Of a stretch of DNA of 64,000 nt, positions 35,668 to 47,227 are shown one piece after another. Positions within the stretch are counted from its first letter, which is position 1. Each line of letters opens with the position of its first letter. The notes below the pieces were generated by a model. The model was given only the letters and a program-made list of their open reading frames with translations, made no database searches and was not told the DNA's origin. Where the stretch lies: the NCBI GenBank assembly GCA_948146395.1, contig OX411558.1, positions 36,530,850 through 36,594,849 of the forward strand, read 5' to 3'. A program made the translations under genes and the position numbers. Source of the DNA: Fragum whitleyi. Its lineage: Eukaryota; Mollusca; Bivalvia; Cardiida; Cardiidae.

Positions 35668-36580
35668 TTGACTGACTTTAGAGAGATAGATTTTCCTCAT
35701 ACTTTCCAAAGCCATGTGATGATAACTTATACAGAACTATCATACGCTCACTCGGTGTTTAAGAGAGATATTTTTCCTTATACTTTCAAAAGTCATTTGA
35801 TGGTAACTTATACAGAACTATCATATGCTCACTCGGTGTTTAAGAGAGATAGGTTTTACGTATACTTTCAAAAGCCATTTGATTATAACTTATACTGAAT
35901 TATCATATGCCCACTCGGTGTTTTAGAGAGATAGGTTTTCCTTATACTTTCAAAGGCCATGTGATGATAACTTTTACAGAATTATCATATGCTCACTCGG
36001 TGTTTTAGAGAGATAGGTTTTCCTTATACTTTCAAAAGCCATGTGATGATATCTTATACAGATTTATCATATGCTCACTCTGTGTTTTAGAGAGATAGAT
36101 TTTCCTTATACTTTCAAAAGCCATTTGATGATAACTTATACAGAATTATCATATGCCCACTCGGTGTTTTAGAGAGATATGTTTTCCTTATACTTTCAAA
36201 AGCCATTTGATGATAACTTATACAGAATTATCATATGCTCACTCGGTGTTTTAGAGAGATAGGTTTTACGTATACTTTCAAAAGCCATGTGATGATAACT
36301 TATACAGAATTATCATATGCCCACTCGGTGTTTTAGAGAGATATGTTTTCCTTATACTTTCAAAAGCCATTTGATGATAACTTATACAGAATTATCATAT
36401 GCCCACTCGGTGTTTTAGAGAGATAGGTTTTCCTTATACTTTCAAAAGCCATTTGATGATAACTTATACAGAACTGTCATATGCTCACTCTGTGTTTTAG
36501 AGAGATAGGTTTTACGTATACTTTCAAAGGCCATTTGATGATAACTTATACAGAACTGTCATGTGCTCACTCGGTGAGTC
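35668..36580. repeat. 82 bp tandem satellite, ~11 copies
   Basis: The unit contains GAGAGATAGGTTTTCCTTAT, ACTTTCAAAAGCCATTTGAT and ATGCTCACTCGGTGTTTTA. Starts of GAGAGAT step by 81-82 bp (35681, 35763, 35844, 35926...). The period is not a multiple of three, so it is not a repeated protein. Units differ by a few substitutions. Confidence 0.95.
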
Positions 36581-39490
36581 AGCAGATGTCCCAGGACCTA
36601 ATATGCCTTTTGTTTGAAATTCACAAACATGCTCGCATCCTGAACGAAAGGTTAAATGGTAATTCAGAAGGGGGATTCTATTTCAATGACCGAAAGATTC
36701 TTACGAATTTCTGCGAATGTTCTACATTTATGCATTATACATTATGTGGATATCCAGGCATGTCATAGCACACGTATATGCCTAAAATAGTCATAAACGT
36801 GTAGCAAACTTCATGCATTGACTAGCATGCCTTTTACTGTAAATTCTAACTTTAGTTTCTCGGACACATGTATTCTCGATTACTTATATGTTGTTTTACA
36901 TGTTTTTGAGACATTTCACATCTGTTCTAGAGTATGCAAGTGCATTTTACTATCTCTTTGCAGGAATTCATTATATAGATGGCGGATGAAAAATCAGAGG
37001 CGTGAGAGACAGGCAACTTGATAAAGTCCGAAACTAGTGTTCCTGTGTTCCGACAAAAATATTTTAAAAACTTGCTTATCGACCTATGTGACATTTGCAT
37101 TTAAACGAAAGTTCTTGGGAAGTGGAATAACAACTTATAAACTTCATATTCTAACGAAAATTGTGGAACGTGATATAGCATGGAGAAAAAGACCCATTTC
37201 ATATAGAATAAAGAGGACAAAATTTCACCGGGGTCTGACCTGAAACATTCCGACCTGCTTCTATTTTTATGGCTTTTGGATTGGTCGAATTCCCGATTAC
37301 TCGAACAAATTATCGGTGCACACCCAAAGGTGTTAGAGCAAGTGAAGTTTTACTGTACTAATTCTTTGAATAATCTAATTTTTCGGTTAATCTATCAAAT
37401 CAAAGGTTCTGAATGGCAGAAAAAGCATACATTTTGAGCATGTAGCAATTATGTATGCTTGGGCACCAAGTAGTGCGTTGAAACAATAGTAAACTATTTG
37501 TTTTTCCCTTGATTAAATTATAAGAAATGAAGAAATGAAACGAATCCTACCACTTTTATATATGAATTCGCTCCTCGCATTCAATCATGAGACTAGTAAG
37601 ATCTTTTTTATCTTATGTTTTATACAGTCTTGATTTCGAAAGTACTCTCTTCATCATTTAGTGCAAAGGTTAAAATCCTCCAAAGCACCCATATCACTTG
37701 CGTTTCATGGAAACAAATAAACAATATTAGATTCGAAATATCTTAAAATCTTGCTTTTTGTGGAAGAAATAGACAATAATGGGGTCGAAATATCTTCAAA
37801 TAGTACAAGATTACGGACAGATTATACGGAAATCAATGACCAACCGAGGACTACCGATAATGGATCTCGCTAAAAAGTGGTCCTGTCCACATTTGGCGTT
37901 TATGCTAATAAAATATGATTAATTATAAATTGGGGACTCGCCGGGCATTGTCCCCAAGTGTGATATAGAGGGGACGGGATTATAGGTCTTCTCGAAGCAA
38001 ACTACGGTGCATTGAGAAGCTTTCTTCAGTAAAAAATGGCATATTTCCCTGACCATTGGAACCTTTTTTTTTAGCAAAAGTATTTTTCAAATGTGATTTT
38101 ATTTCATTACAGGCTATTGTATTTGATCTAATCTTAAATGCCGATGAAGCAAAACAATCTAAAAGTCTTCATTTTATATTTTGATAAATATGAATCAACA
38201 ATTAAATGAACAAATTGCAAGAAAGCGTGGTTTTCTTTTGATAACCATGTCCTTGGACAGGGATATCAAAAGACTAACTATTTAAACTTAGGGACCCAGG
38301 TTGCCAAAATTCAACATTTAACATTGAGCATGTGGGTATTTTCTCCAAAAACCTAGGGGCCCAGCCCAAAATCTAATGGCCATTGGCGACTGGGCCCCTG
38401 TTAGCCTTTTATTTCCTGTACTACTAAACGTTTGTGAAGCTGACCCGAACTGATTCTGTTTTGACAGTAATCAAAGCTCATCTTGCGGATAAGTGCAGTT
38501 CGAGTTTGATCTACCCCTTTCTATCCTTTTTAGTTACAGGACTGTTTTTAAATTAAATACCGAGAAGAAATATTAACGCGAAATTCAAGTGCTTCTTGTT
38601 TCCCATGCCCTATGATTTTTGCAATTTTGACATGGCTTTAGTTCGATTTAAAGCTTGGAAATGACTTTGAGATCTTTCAGTTTTTTCTAAAGTTTTATTA
38701 ACCTGAAAATAAGAAAGAAGGATGTGTAAAGTACATGTATTGAATAATAAAATACTCAGAAAAAACTACTGTTTTTTCAGCACTTAACTTAATGGAATAT
38801 ACGTTTTAGAATATGAAATATTTAAGTGAAAGATACTCGGGTAAGCTTTTGATAATTGTTCGAATCCGTGGGGATTCGAACCGGAGACATCTCTATCCTA
38901 TTAGTTTGTTCGACAATGCATGACAAACAACCTTTATACACAAGTCTACTAAATATTTCTAACTAAAGCTATGTACGGTGAGCTATAATTCTTATACATG
39001 TATATACAACAATATTTATTAGCAAAACTTCTTGGCCAATCCATTGAAAAATTGTCTATCTTTATGCTATAACGCTATGGGCCGAACAATCGATTGGCTA
39101 AAGTACCGGAAGCGAACAGTTTATTCGCCACATTATCCAATCAGCGATTATCTTAACATAACAAGATGGGCCCGAAACTATTGTCGCGTGCAATTGTACT
39201 CTCGCAGTGACGCGGAATGACGATATTTCACGTGTTTTTGCGAGGATTACAGAAAATGCCATGAAGATATTTTTTCTTTTACTTCTCAATGACTATGATG
39301 AAAACTTGAAAGATGGAATTTGATCTCATCTTAATGGATGTTTCATTTTTTTAAATTTAATTGAAGTCAAAGCGACTATACGTAAAATAGGTAAGCTCTT
39401 TGTAAGCTTTTCTTGAAGTTATATTATTAATAGTGAACGGAATTTTTTTAGTATTGGTTCATATAAATAAGATTAAAAACCGCGATAAAC
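36581..39490. other. No gene recognised; one repeat fragment
   Basis: Near 37280-37360 is a fragment with GTCGAATTCCCGATTACTCG, resembling an abundant invertebrate dispersed repeat. Open frames of 60-95 codons here have no family signature or splice context. Confidence 0.4.
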
Positions 39491-39606
39491 ATCACAAAAC
39501 GATGCAAACAGTTTGCCAATTTTTCCCCGCTTTGCACGTGCACTTGCGTGCAAAGCAGGAAATAATTGGCACATTGTTCGCACCGTTTTGTCATCCTGAA
39601 CGTAGG
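39491..39606. mobile_element. Palindromic MITE family C
   Basis: ATCACAAAACGATGCAAACA mirrors the right arm (CACCGTTTTGTCATCC) around CCCCGCTTTGCACGTGCACT / TGCGTGCAAAGCAGG. Confidence 0.85.
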
Positions 39607-41244
39607 GCTAGTTTAAATTGCGCTGGTATTTACTTATTTATGTAAAGTCCTTACTTTTTCATATATTTTTGGTATCCATGCTTAACACTCAATACATAAA
39701 CCTTTTTGTTTGTTGGTTTGACCTTTTGCCTATTTAGTCTATGCTACACCTAATTTTTTTCACTTAATTATGAAATATTTCATTTTTTATGTTGATATTG
39801 TTATTTAAATTATAAAGTTTCTTATTTTTCTCTCTTATTTAATTAATTTGTTTCCATATTCATTTTTTTGTTAATGATTTAATTTTCACGCATTTGTAAA
39901 ATTGACAAAAATTTGCGAATTTTCGGAGATTATAAGGTTAAGGCTAGCAGTTATTTTCGTTGTCGATACTTCTGAAATACTTTCTAATCTATTTTCTGGA
40001 AAACTTCTTTCGACCCGGGAATTTACAAATACTAATTTATTTGACAAGTTTATGCAATATAAGTTTTGGAAGAATCATTTGAGAAAAATGGAATGTATTT
40101 TAAGAGAATTAAAATCAGCCGTAAAAAATTGTTTAGAGAGCAAAATTTGCATTGAGGCAAAATAGAGGAACCACCATGTATTGCAACCCGCGCAACTTAA
40201 GCAGAGGTCAAAAACTTTTTTTCATTTCACTGAAAGGTCTTAAACCATTAAATAACGTCTGATAAACGTTTAAAGATTCAAAATGAGACAGACATGTGTT
40301 ACAAAACAGGCAAAGGAAAACAACGACAACAAAACAACAACAACAACAACAACAAAAAACTAACAACAAAACATTCACAATATATTAGGTGGAAAGAAAA
40401 TCATTGTTCTGTAGTAGCTAATTTGTCATAAAATTGCGGATGACAAACATAAATAGTTAAATGCATTTTTCATACACTTAATTTTCAATTATTTTAAAAT
40501 TGATGATTCATTCAAATTATATACACATATTTGTAACAGTAATGAATTATCAAAAATGTGTCAAATGTGTCTAAGAAATATATCAGATTAAAATGGTATT
40601 TATAATATGACTTATATCTTCGGAGTGAAATAACCCCGTTGAGTATTTTTGATATTGCACGGGTGTTATTACACTTGTGGAATAACTATGCAAATGAGCT
40701 TGGAACGTAAAGCAACGTTTGTGGGAATGACATCATAGTACAATTGATGACGCCGATTCACAAACGGCATTATATATTTCGCGGAATAATTTGAATCGAT
40801 TATTTTCTGGAATTCCCTCGATTTATCGCAATATCATATGATAAATAGAAAATCAAATTTGTGTTCGTGAAATACCGATCTCATTAAACTCGTCACCTAA
40901 AGCAGAAAAAACCTCGGCATAGCCTCATTTTTATCTGTTCATAGATGACTCGTTTAATAATTTGATATCCAATGACCACTCATTCAATATTCTTTAAAAA
41001 CATGTGCATGTTTATGCAAAATTCGGTACGTATTCAGTTAAGACAGATATTTTCTAAGGGGACCTTTCTTCAATGTTTTTTGTTTGTTTGTTTTTGTTGT
41101 TGTTGTTACTTGTTTGTTTGTTTTATTTTTTCTTTTTTTTTCGTTCACGTAATTATGTAGTAGATTAATATTTTATAGTACTTACATCAAAATGATAATG
41201 TACCTTTCAATTGTCCGTTTTCATGCTAGAGTTATCTGCCGCTA
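39607..41244. other. No gene; simple repeats
   Basis: Contains an (ACA)n run at ~40322-40358 and a TTTG/TTG-rich run at ~41079-41125. Nothing else supportable. Confidence 0.45.
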
Positions 41245-41836
41245 AAGCCTCGTTTGCATTTGCCACGGTGGTCGTGCGATATCGCAGCCTGCAATTTCTT
41301 GTAAGGTATTTTTGATATCGTACGGTTTTATTTTCTGCGGCGTCTGTGTTCACAAAGTTGCGCGGTGACCGCGAGACTTTTCATAAAGTTATCAGAAGAA
41401 ATATTGAAGTGTTCGTGCGGCGATCGCAAGTTTATCATACGAACCCCGCACGGAGACCGTGCGATTTATTAAATTTATACACTGTAAACAATGCGGCCGC
41501 CGTACGATCATTGCACGGTACCCGCGTGGGGATCGTAGGATGATCCCTTTGAAACTTCTAGAAAAAACATCGCACGATGGCTGTGCGTTGTCCGTGCGGC
41601 GATCGTATGATGCCTCTACGACGTGTCTATGGGATACAGTCTCCGTGCGGTCTTGCGATTTTTTAAGATTCGTATAACTATTATTTATACCAAATAGCAA
41701 GGGGGTACGGCATCCGTAAAACCGTGCGATCATCGCACGGACATCGTATGGCGCCGCGCGGACACCACTCGGTTTGGGGATTATGGCGAGTTACGGGAGC
41801 CGTATTGTCTCCGTAAGGAAAATTTAAACTAGGCTT
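41245..41836. mobile_element. GC-rich palindrome-cluster element, copy 2
   Basis: AAGCCTCGTTTGCATTTGCC at the left and AAATTTAAACTAGGCTT at the right are inverted ends. The interior has CCGCACGGAGACCGTGCG, CCGTGCGATCATCGCACGG and similar palindromes. Alignable with 5322-5893 through most of its length. Confidence 0.8.
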
Positions 41837-41941
41837 AAAGCGTAGCCCTTCAGTTTGGTTAATCATGGCAGGCAATTCACAATTCAATGACTCAGTTTAT
41901 AAACCCACGTGCCCAATTGGCTCAATCAGTCTCGCCTGTGC

Positions 41942-42070
41942 CTTGCGTTCAGGATCACAAAACGGTGCAAACACTTAGCCAATTGTAACTCCGCTTTGCA
42001 CACAAGCGCACGTGCAAAGCGGGATATAATTGGAAAACTGTTTGCACCGTTTTGTGATCCTGAACGCAGG
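41942..42070. mobile_element. Palindromic MITE family C, best-preserved arms
   Basis: CTTGCGTTCAGGATCACAAA, then ACGGTGCAAAC, is mirrored by GTTTGCACCGTTTTGTGATC then CTGAACGCAGG. The centre CGCTTTGCACACAAGCGCAC appears flipped relative to other copies. Confidence 0.85.
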
Positions 42071-42084
42071 ACTGGTACTAAATT

Positions 42085-42180
42085 CGAAGGTCGTCAGTTC
42101 GATTCCCGGCTTAGCCATCTTTCATCTAACACTTGATAAAAGTCAATTTGACTAGTGTCATTTGTCTCCCACTAATTGGC
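42085..42180 (+). mobile_element. Probable SINE fragment with tRNA-like B box
   Basis: GTCAGTTCGATTCCCGGC is a B-box/T-arm-like block, followed by a short hairpin (ACTTGATAAAAGTCAATTTG then ACTAGTGT). No A box or tail is clear. Confidence 0.4.
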
Positions 42181-42244
42181 GCGTGATATGCCTAGGTGGG
42201 AAGGACAACTTGTGGCTCGAATAATTGTTCTGGTCTTACTGTTA

Positions 42245-42607
42245 CAATTAGCAACATCGTGAAATTGACAAGGTGAATGATTTTGAAATGAATTAGGAAT
42301 GAAATTGAATGAGTGTGTGGAGCGAGTTTTCCTCCCTTTAATAAAATATGCATACAAGGTCTATCGATTGCTTCATACTTCTTCAAGAACCTATTAGAAG
42401 CTAACAATTTGAATTGTGTCAGTGAAATCGCTATTTTCTCTATCAAAAATTATTTAAAATGACGTTGTTGATTGTATATTTTTCAATGGGTTTGAACGTT
42501 TTTGAATGGTTTGAGTGAGTGTTTGAAATGAATGAACGGAGCGCTGAGTGAGCGATTTAGAATGGTTTTGATTGGGGTGAATGTCAATTAAACGATGTAA
42601 CTAACTG
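42245..42607. mobile_element. MITE family A, central palindrome half deleted
   Basis: CAATTAGCAACATCGTGAAA to ATGTAACTAACTG with TA at both borders. The central hairpin is missing: the body passes from GGAGCGAGTTTTCC directly into CCCTTTAATAAAATATGC. Confidence 0.82.
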
Positions 42608-43050
42608 TAAAAACGATAGGAGACCACGTTTAGATGCACAAGCTAACGCATTATAACAGCAAAACTGTTGAGAGCGACGTTAATCCCATATGAACAAACA
42701 AACGAACTCGGTTCGGAACCACTGAATACATCGGTCGAGATGAGATAGAACCCGAACGACGTCACGCAAAAGCGTTCTTACCATTGCAGGTTTTCATATT
42801 CAGTTCAAGAATTGAACTGAATGCTGCTCCAGAATAATAGTTCTGTAGGACGCACAAGCAAATGATACAAAATCAAAGGCCCTTTACTAGCCGAATATCA
42901 TTGAGTGCCATATGCTTTATTTCTCAAACTATCCGTGGTCAATAGTATCAAGGTTAACATTGCATATCTTTTTGTGACGGTGAGTGGTATAAGATCTGTG
43001 TTATTCGAATTTTGAAAGTGCAAACTTTATTTTGGATCTGAGTATATTTG
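42608..43050. other. No feature recognised
   Basis: A short stretch of unassigned sequence between A and B elements. Confidence 0.35.
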
Positions 43051-43298
43051 TGACCCCTCACGCGATAAGGTATCATCTGAGTCGACCCTAGTCAGACTGC
43101 GCGCACTGTACAGGCTGACTAGGGTAGATACTTTTTGCATTTGTTTGATTTTTTGTATCTAGAATAATAATACTACTTCCCTGTAAAAGAATTTTTGAAA
43201 TGCAGCCTCCAGTTAATTTCTACTGAAACCAATCTAATTCTCAGATGTTCCTATATAACGGAGTTCCAAGATGGTCTCTTTCCGCGTGACGGGTCACG
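43051..43298. mobile_element. MITE family B, complete copy
   Basis: TGACCCCTCACGCGATAAGG to TCCGCGTGACGGGTCA. The internal palindrome is GTCGACCCTAGTCAGACTGC / CAGGCTGACTAGGGTAGA. Confidence 0.85.
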
Positions 43299-44106
43299 TT
43301 TTTTTGTCTTTAAGACTACCTCACGAATCTATAGGGAAAAAACTCTGTTGAAAAAAGAAGACTCTAAAATCTAATGAAATCATTAAGAAACCTCGGTTAA
43401 CACTGTTATAATACATGACAGTAGAAACGTAGCAAAACTTTTACTGGTTTACTTCCTTATTGACAACGCCTTGGGTAAATAAATTAAGACTTATCTCTAA
43501 GAAGTTTGACGGAGTATATATATTCTTTATTTCCTCCATATATGAAGATTATAAATTAGAACAAATATACATCAAATTTATAACAAAGTTGTGAAATGTG
43601 AAAAACATTTGAACGTATAGAGTGTATGAAAGAAGAAAGAAAAAAACGATAGAAGAAAGACTAGGTGATAAGGGAAAAAAAGCATACATGAAGATGCGAT
43701 ATAACTTACAGTTTTGTATTGTGAGATATATTTATCTATCAAAACACGCTATTTGACCCGCGAATCCAGAACATTTGTTTTCGATCCACGAGTCAAAGCA
43801 GCAAGCTCCTCCAATAATAGGTTTCAGTCATTCTATTAGGCTACCATTTCATAACACAATACAGCGCAACAAGACTGTTTGTGTGATGTTATGGTCACCA
43901 TTTATTTAAATGAAAATAAATTAATTAATGTGTCATTAATTCGCCAAAGCTTAACCGAAACGAAATGAAAAGCATCGACCAATGACTTTTATCGATTATT
44001 TATGATGTTTCAAAAGACAGTGTAAATCGTCGACCACAATGATCATAACTACAGCTTATGTGAGCTGAATTAAACCAATTTGGCTGACAATCTAAGATTG
44101 AATATT
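43299..44106. other. No gene; may include LINE 3' tail
   Basis: Unassigned. The part next to 44107 may be the 3' untranslated end of the LINE on the minus strand, but no poly(A) or short-repeat tail is obvious. Confidence 0.35.
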
Positions 44107-46221
44107 TCATATTGGTTTTCTATAATCCAACCACGCTCTATGTAAAAACAATACAACAGTGCAGTAGAATGACCTAAAATTGTCTCCTAGAACAAGATAA
44201 AACTGTAAGTTTATTCCAAACAAGGCATGTATATAATCTTTTGAATTCATTGACAGAAGAGATTGCGTAACATCTGTAGGAAATAACGACCTAATTTTTT
44301 GTAGGAAATGCACTGAGCAGTCATACACCCTTACACATTCAGTAAAGATATGCTCAGTTAGGCTCACCTGAATGTCATTCGCTCCACAACGTGAGCATTT
44401 CTGCTCAAAGTGTGTCAGGAAGACAATCAGCTGTGCGACCGAAAAACATGCTTTTAATAAATTGGGATGACTAGAAGCATAATGCCAAATAGAATTTGTA
44501 TTAAACTGTCCTTGAATTTGCTTAAAAAATTTAAACTGATCAGTTGAAGTTCTAGAATCCCATTCATTAATGAAATGGTTAGATATTTTTTCACAACACA
44601 ATTTCTTCAACATAATTTTTCCTGGAAATGAAAAAGACGAACAGTAATCAGATAAAATATGGGGAAAATCATACTTTTGCAATAAAACAACAATATCGGG
44701 AATAAACCCGACCCTAGACAAACCTGATAAATAGGCACACATACGGAGTAAAAACATTTCTGTAACAGCACAGCTTCTTTCCAATCGACAAAGCTGTCCA
44801 AGAAAGGCAAGTTTTCTCTTATGGATTTGTGATTCTATCGGTAGAGACTTTATAAGACCAAGAACAACATCTGTCCTTGATTTTAGATTTAAGCCTTGAA
44901 TTTGCTTTAAACATAATCGATGTGACCTTTCCAACGACAGACTATCACGTTCGGAAAGAAGCGGTAAAAGTTCACACCCAAAAAGGGCTTTTGGTATAAC
45001 TATAGACTCGTATATTTTAAGACCAGTCAGTGGATTCAGTCCATTTTTATGCAAACCATCTTTGATTAAACCATAAAATGTACCCCTTAATTTTCTATCT
45101 ATCAGTTTTACAGAGTAAGAAGGCTTGTTATATTTGTGGTAGTAAATACCCAAATGTGTATAACAATCAATTTCTTCGATTTGGTCTTGACCGATGCACC
45201 ATGATTTTGGTCGATTTTTAAAAGAAAGTTTTGATTCATTGAATGTTACAACCGCACATTTTGAGGAATTGTATTGAAATCTCCATTTCCGAGAGTACTG
45301 ATAACACAAATCAATCATCGACTGAAGAGAATTACACGACAAGGATAAAAGTGCCATATCGTCCGCGAACGACGGTGAACAAAAAGACTTACCCTCTATT
45401 TGAAATCCTAATTTAGATTTTACCAATAATTCAATCAGTGAATTAATATATAATAGGTACAAAAAGGGTGATAGAACACCTCCCTGTCTGGTTCCCTGTT
45501 TAATGGGGAACCATGCCGAATTAAAACCATTAAAGAATACTGAGCTTTGCATATTTTCGTGAAGGGCTATAATAGCATTCAATAGTGTGGTGTTAACACC
45601 AAATTCATTATGCAATTTGTAGAACAACCCTTCATGCCACACCCTATCGAATGCTTGTCGGGCGTCCAGAAAACAAACATACAATTTACTTTCCATCTCT
45701 TTGCAAAACGAAATACATTCACTAAGTATGAATGACGTCATAGAACTACCCATTTGAGCTTGAAAACCTCCTTGCAAAGGGTGTAAAGGGATTTGAACAC
45801 TTTTTTGGAGACGTTTTAATATAACGTGCTCATATAACTTTAAAATTGATGACGATAATGTTATAGCCCTATAGCTACTAGGGTCACATTTGGGTTTACC
45901 ACCACCCTTATACAAAGTTAAAACAATACCATATTTCATAGACTGTGGAACATATGACTCACTATACATGAGATTGAACAAAACAGTTAAATAGTACAAA
46001 AGTGTTGCACCCCCATATTTGAGGTGCTCTGTATATACCTTATCATATCCACACATTTTGCCAGGTTTCATCAAAGCCAAAGAAGCCTCTAATTCATCTG
46101 ACAGAATGTGATCATAATTAGGCTTAACTTTGTCCATTTTCAAATGGTTTACATAATTACTTACAGTATCAATATGGCTTTGATCATAATTTAGAGAATT
46201 TTCATTTGTTTCACACCCCAG
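44107..46221 (-). CDS. LINE (non-LTR retrotransposon) reverse transcriptase, 5' truncated, frame intact
   Basis: A 678-codon uninterrupted frame from Met 46143 to a stop at the low end; the frame stays open further upstream to 46221, where a stop lies at 46222-46224. Domain order: fingers motif KPGKMCGYDKVYTEHLKYGG (about residues 26-45); SSYRAITLSSSILKLYEHVI; palm YVCFLDARQAFDRVWHEGLF (about 155); KQGTRQGGVLSPFLYLLYIN; the catalytic SFADDMALLSL; then a thumb region and a C-terminal Cys/His block CSRCGAN...TEHIFTEC of the CCHC-like type seen in many LINE ORF2 ends. The enzyme would copy element RNA at a nicked target. The apurinic-type endonuclease expected N-terminal of it is absent, so this is a 5'-truncated insertion that cannot move by itself. 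An intact frame suggests recent arrival. Clade by memory: CR1/L2/jockey-like; not certain. Confidence 0.92.
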   Translation of the reverse strand: MGCETNENSLNYDQSHIDTVSNYVNHLKMDKVKPNYDHILSDELEASLALMKPGKMCGYDKVYTEHLKYGGATLLYYLTVLFNLMYSESYVPQSMKYGIVLTLYKGGGKPKCDPSSYRAITLSSSILKLYEHVILKRLQKSVQIPLHPLQGGFQAQMGSSMTSFILSECISFCKEMESKLYVCFLDARQAFDRVWHEGLFYKLHNEFGVNTTLLNAIIALHENMQSSVFFNGFNSAWFPIKQGTRQGGVLSPFLYLLYINSLIELLVKSKLGFQIEGKSFCSPSFADDMALLSLSCNSLQSMIDLCYQYSRKWRFQYNSSKCAVVTFNESKLSFKNRPKSWCIGQDQIEEIDCYTHLGIYYHKYNKPSYSVKLIDRKLRGTFYGLIKDGLHKNGLNPLTGLKIYESIVIPKALFGCELLPLLSERDSLSLERSHRLCLKQIQGLNLKSRTDVVLGLIKSLPIESQIHKRKLAFLGQLCRLERSCAVTEMFLLRMCAYLSGLSRVGFIPDIVVLLQKYDFPHILSDYCSSFSFPGKIMLKKLCCEKISNHFINEWDSRTSTDQFKFFKQIQGQFNTNSIWHYASSHPNLLKACFSVAQLIVFLTHFEQKCSRCGANDIQVSLTEHIFTECVRVYDCSVHFLQKIRSLFPTDVTQSLLSMNSKDYIHALFGINLQFYLVLGDNFRSFYCTVVLFLHRAWLDYRKPI

Positions 46222-46224
46222 TTA

Positions 46225-46431
46225 ATGTCATTCTGAATGAATTTAATTCTAACACAATAAAATGTGCATTTGCAGGGAAAGGCAAGGCAATATTCAAAAT
46301 AACGTCTTTTTTCATTTAACCCTTTCCTGTTTTACAAAATTTTGTACCTGTCCAAATTCAAAGGTTTTGCAGACGAAAATTTAAAGTGGATTTAGTTTGA
46401 AAAATAACCATTCAGTAGGGTAGAAAATAGT
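46225..46431. other. No feature recognised
   Basis: Sequence upstream of the truncated LINE; no endonuclease remnant found. Confidence 0.4.
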
Positions 46432-46482
46432 GTGGAAAAAAAGAAATTGCTTGTCAGAAGCAATTTCTTCTTTTTTCACAAT
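46432..46482. repeat. Short perfect hairpin
   Basis: GAAATTGCTT and AAGCAATTTC pair across a 5 nt loop (GTCAG), and the stem continues with A-rich/T-rich arms out to TGTGG / TCACA. A partial family C arm (GGCACGTGCAAAGCAGGG) follows at ~46507. Confidence 0.7.
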
Positions 46483-46906
46483 GTTTTCTCAATCATAAAA
46501 TCACAGGCACGTGCAAAGCAGGGATTAAACAGCAAAGGGTTAAAACAAAAAAAACTTCACTACGAATCAGTGTTGATAACAAGTAACTTGATTCTGTGCT
46601 ATAAAAATACTCGAAATGTTTCTGTAAACACGCACATTCTAGACATTTATAATCCCGATTTTAAAATCGAATTGTGTTTTAAGACTTTAAAACTCGTAAA
46701 ATATTTTCTCCCCCATGTTATAAAAAAAGAAAATGAAATTTTGAAATATGCTTAAAAGTCGTGTCAATTTCTTCATGTTAAGTTCTGATAATCACTCAAA
46801 AGAAAAAAAGGCTTTTTATTTGACCTTTAATTATTTGGTATGCCTTAATGCAACTCTTTAATGCCATTGAACCAAGTAGACATTTTATCAAGTATTCCTA
46901 CATATA

Positions 46907-47210
46907 GTAAATGATATTGTGAAATTGATAAGGTGAATGATTTTGGAATGAATTTGGAATGGGGTTGAATGAATGAAATTCGTGGGAGTTAATATAATTT
47001 CGTGCATTTCGTACGATAACCTCCCTTTAAAACGTCTACATGTTTTACTGTTTATGTGTTTTCATAAACTAAACAGGTGCTTTCAAAAACATCACTAGAT
47101 ATTGAAATCATCGAATGAGCTGATCTAATTAATGAAGTGATTGATAATTTTGACCGTTTTCGTAGCTTTTTTTCTTGGGGGTGGGGGGAGGGATGTTTTG
47201 ATGGGTTTTA
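46907..47210. mobile_element. MITE family A, truncated copy
   Basis: ATATTGTGAAATTGATAAGG with the GAATGAATTTGGAATGG body and a relic of the central block (ACGATAACCTCCC). The right terminus is missing. A G-rich tract, GGGGGTGGGGGGAGGG, lies at ~47177-47192. Confidence 0.6.
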
Positions 47211-47227
47211 GTGAGATATTCCTCTTA

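Noticed and set aside
35668..36580. CRISPR-like array
   Set aside because: Units are 82 bp head-to-tail with no variable spacers and no cas genes, in an animal genome with introns.
36481..36768. 95-codon plus-strand frame as a gene
   Set aside because: Half of it is the 82 bp satellite read in one frame; the remainder has no domain.
38860..38960. tRNA-like block GGGGATTCGAACCGG
   Set aside because: A T-arm-like word only; no matching D arm, anticodon stem or acceptor stem.
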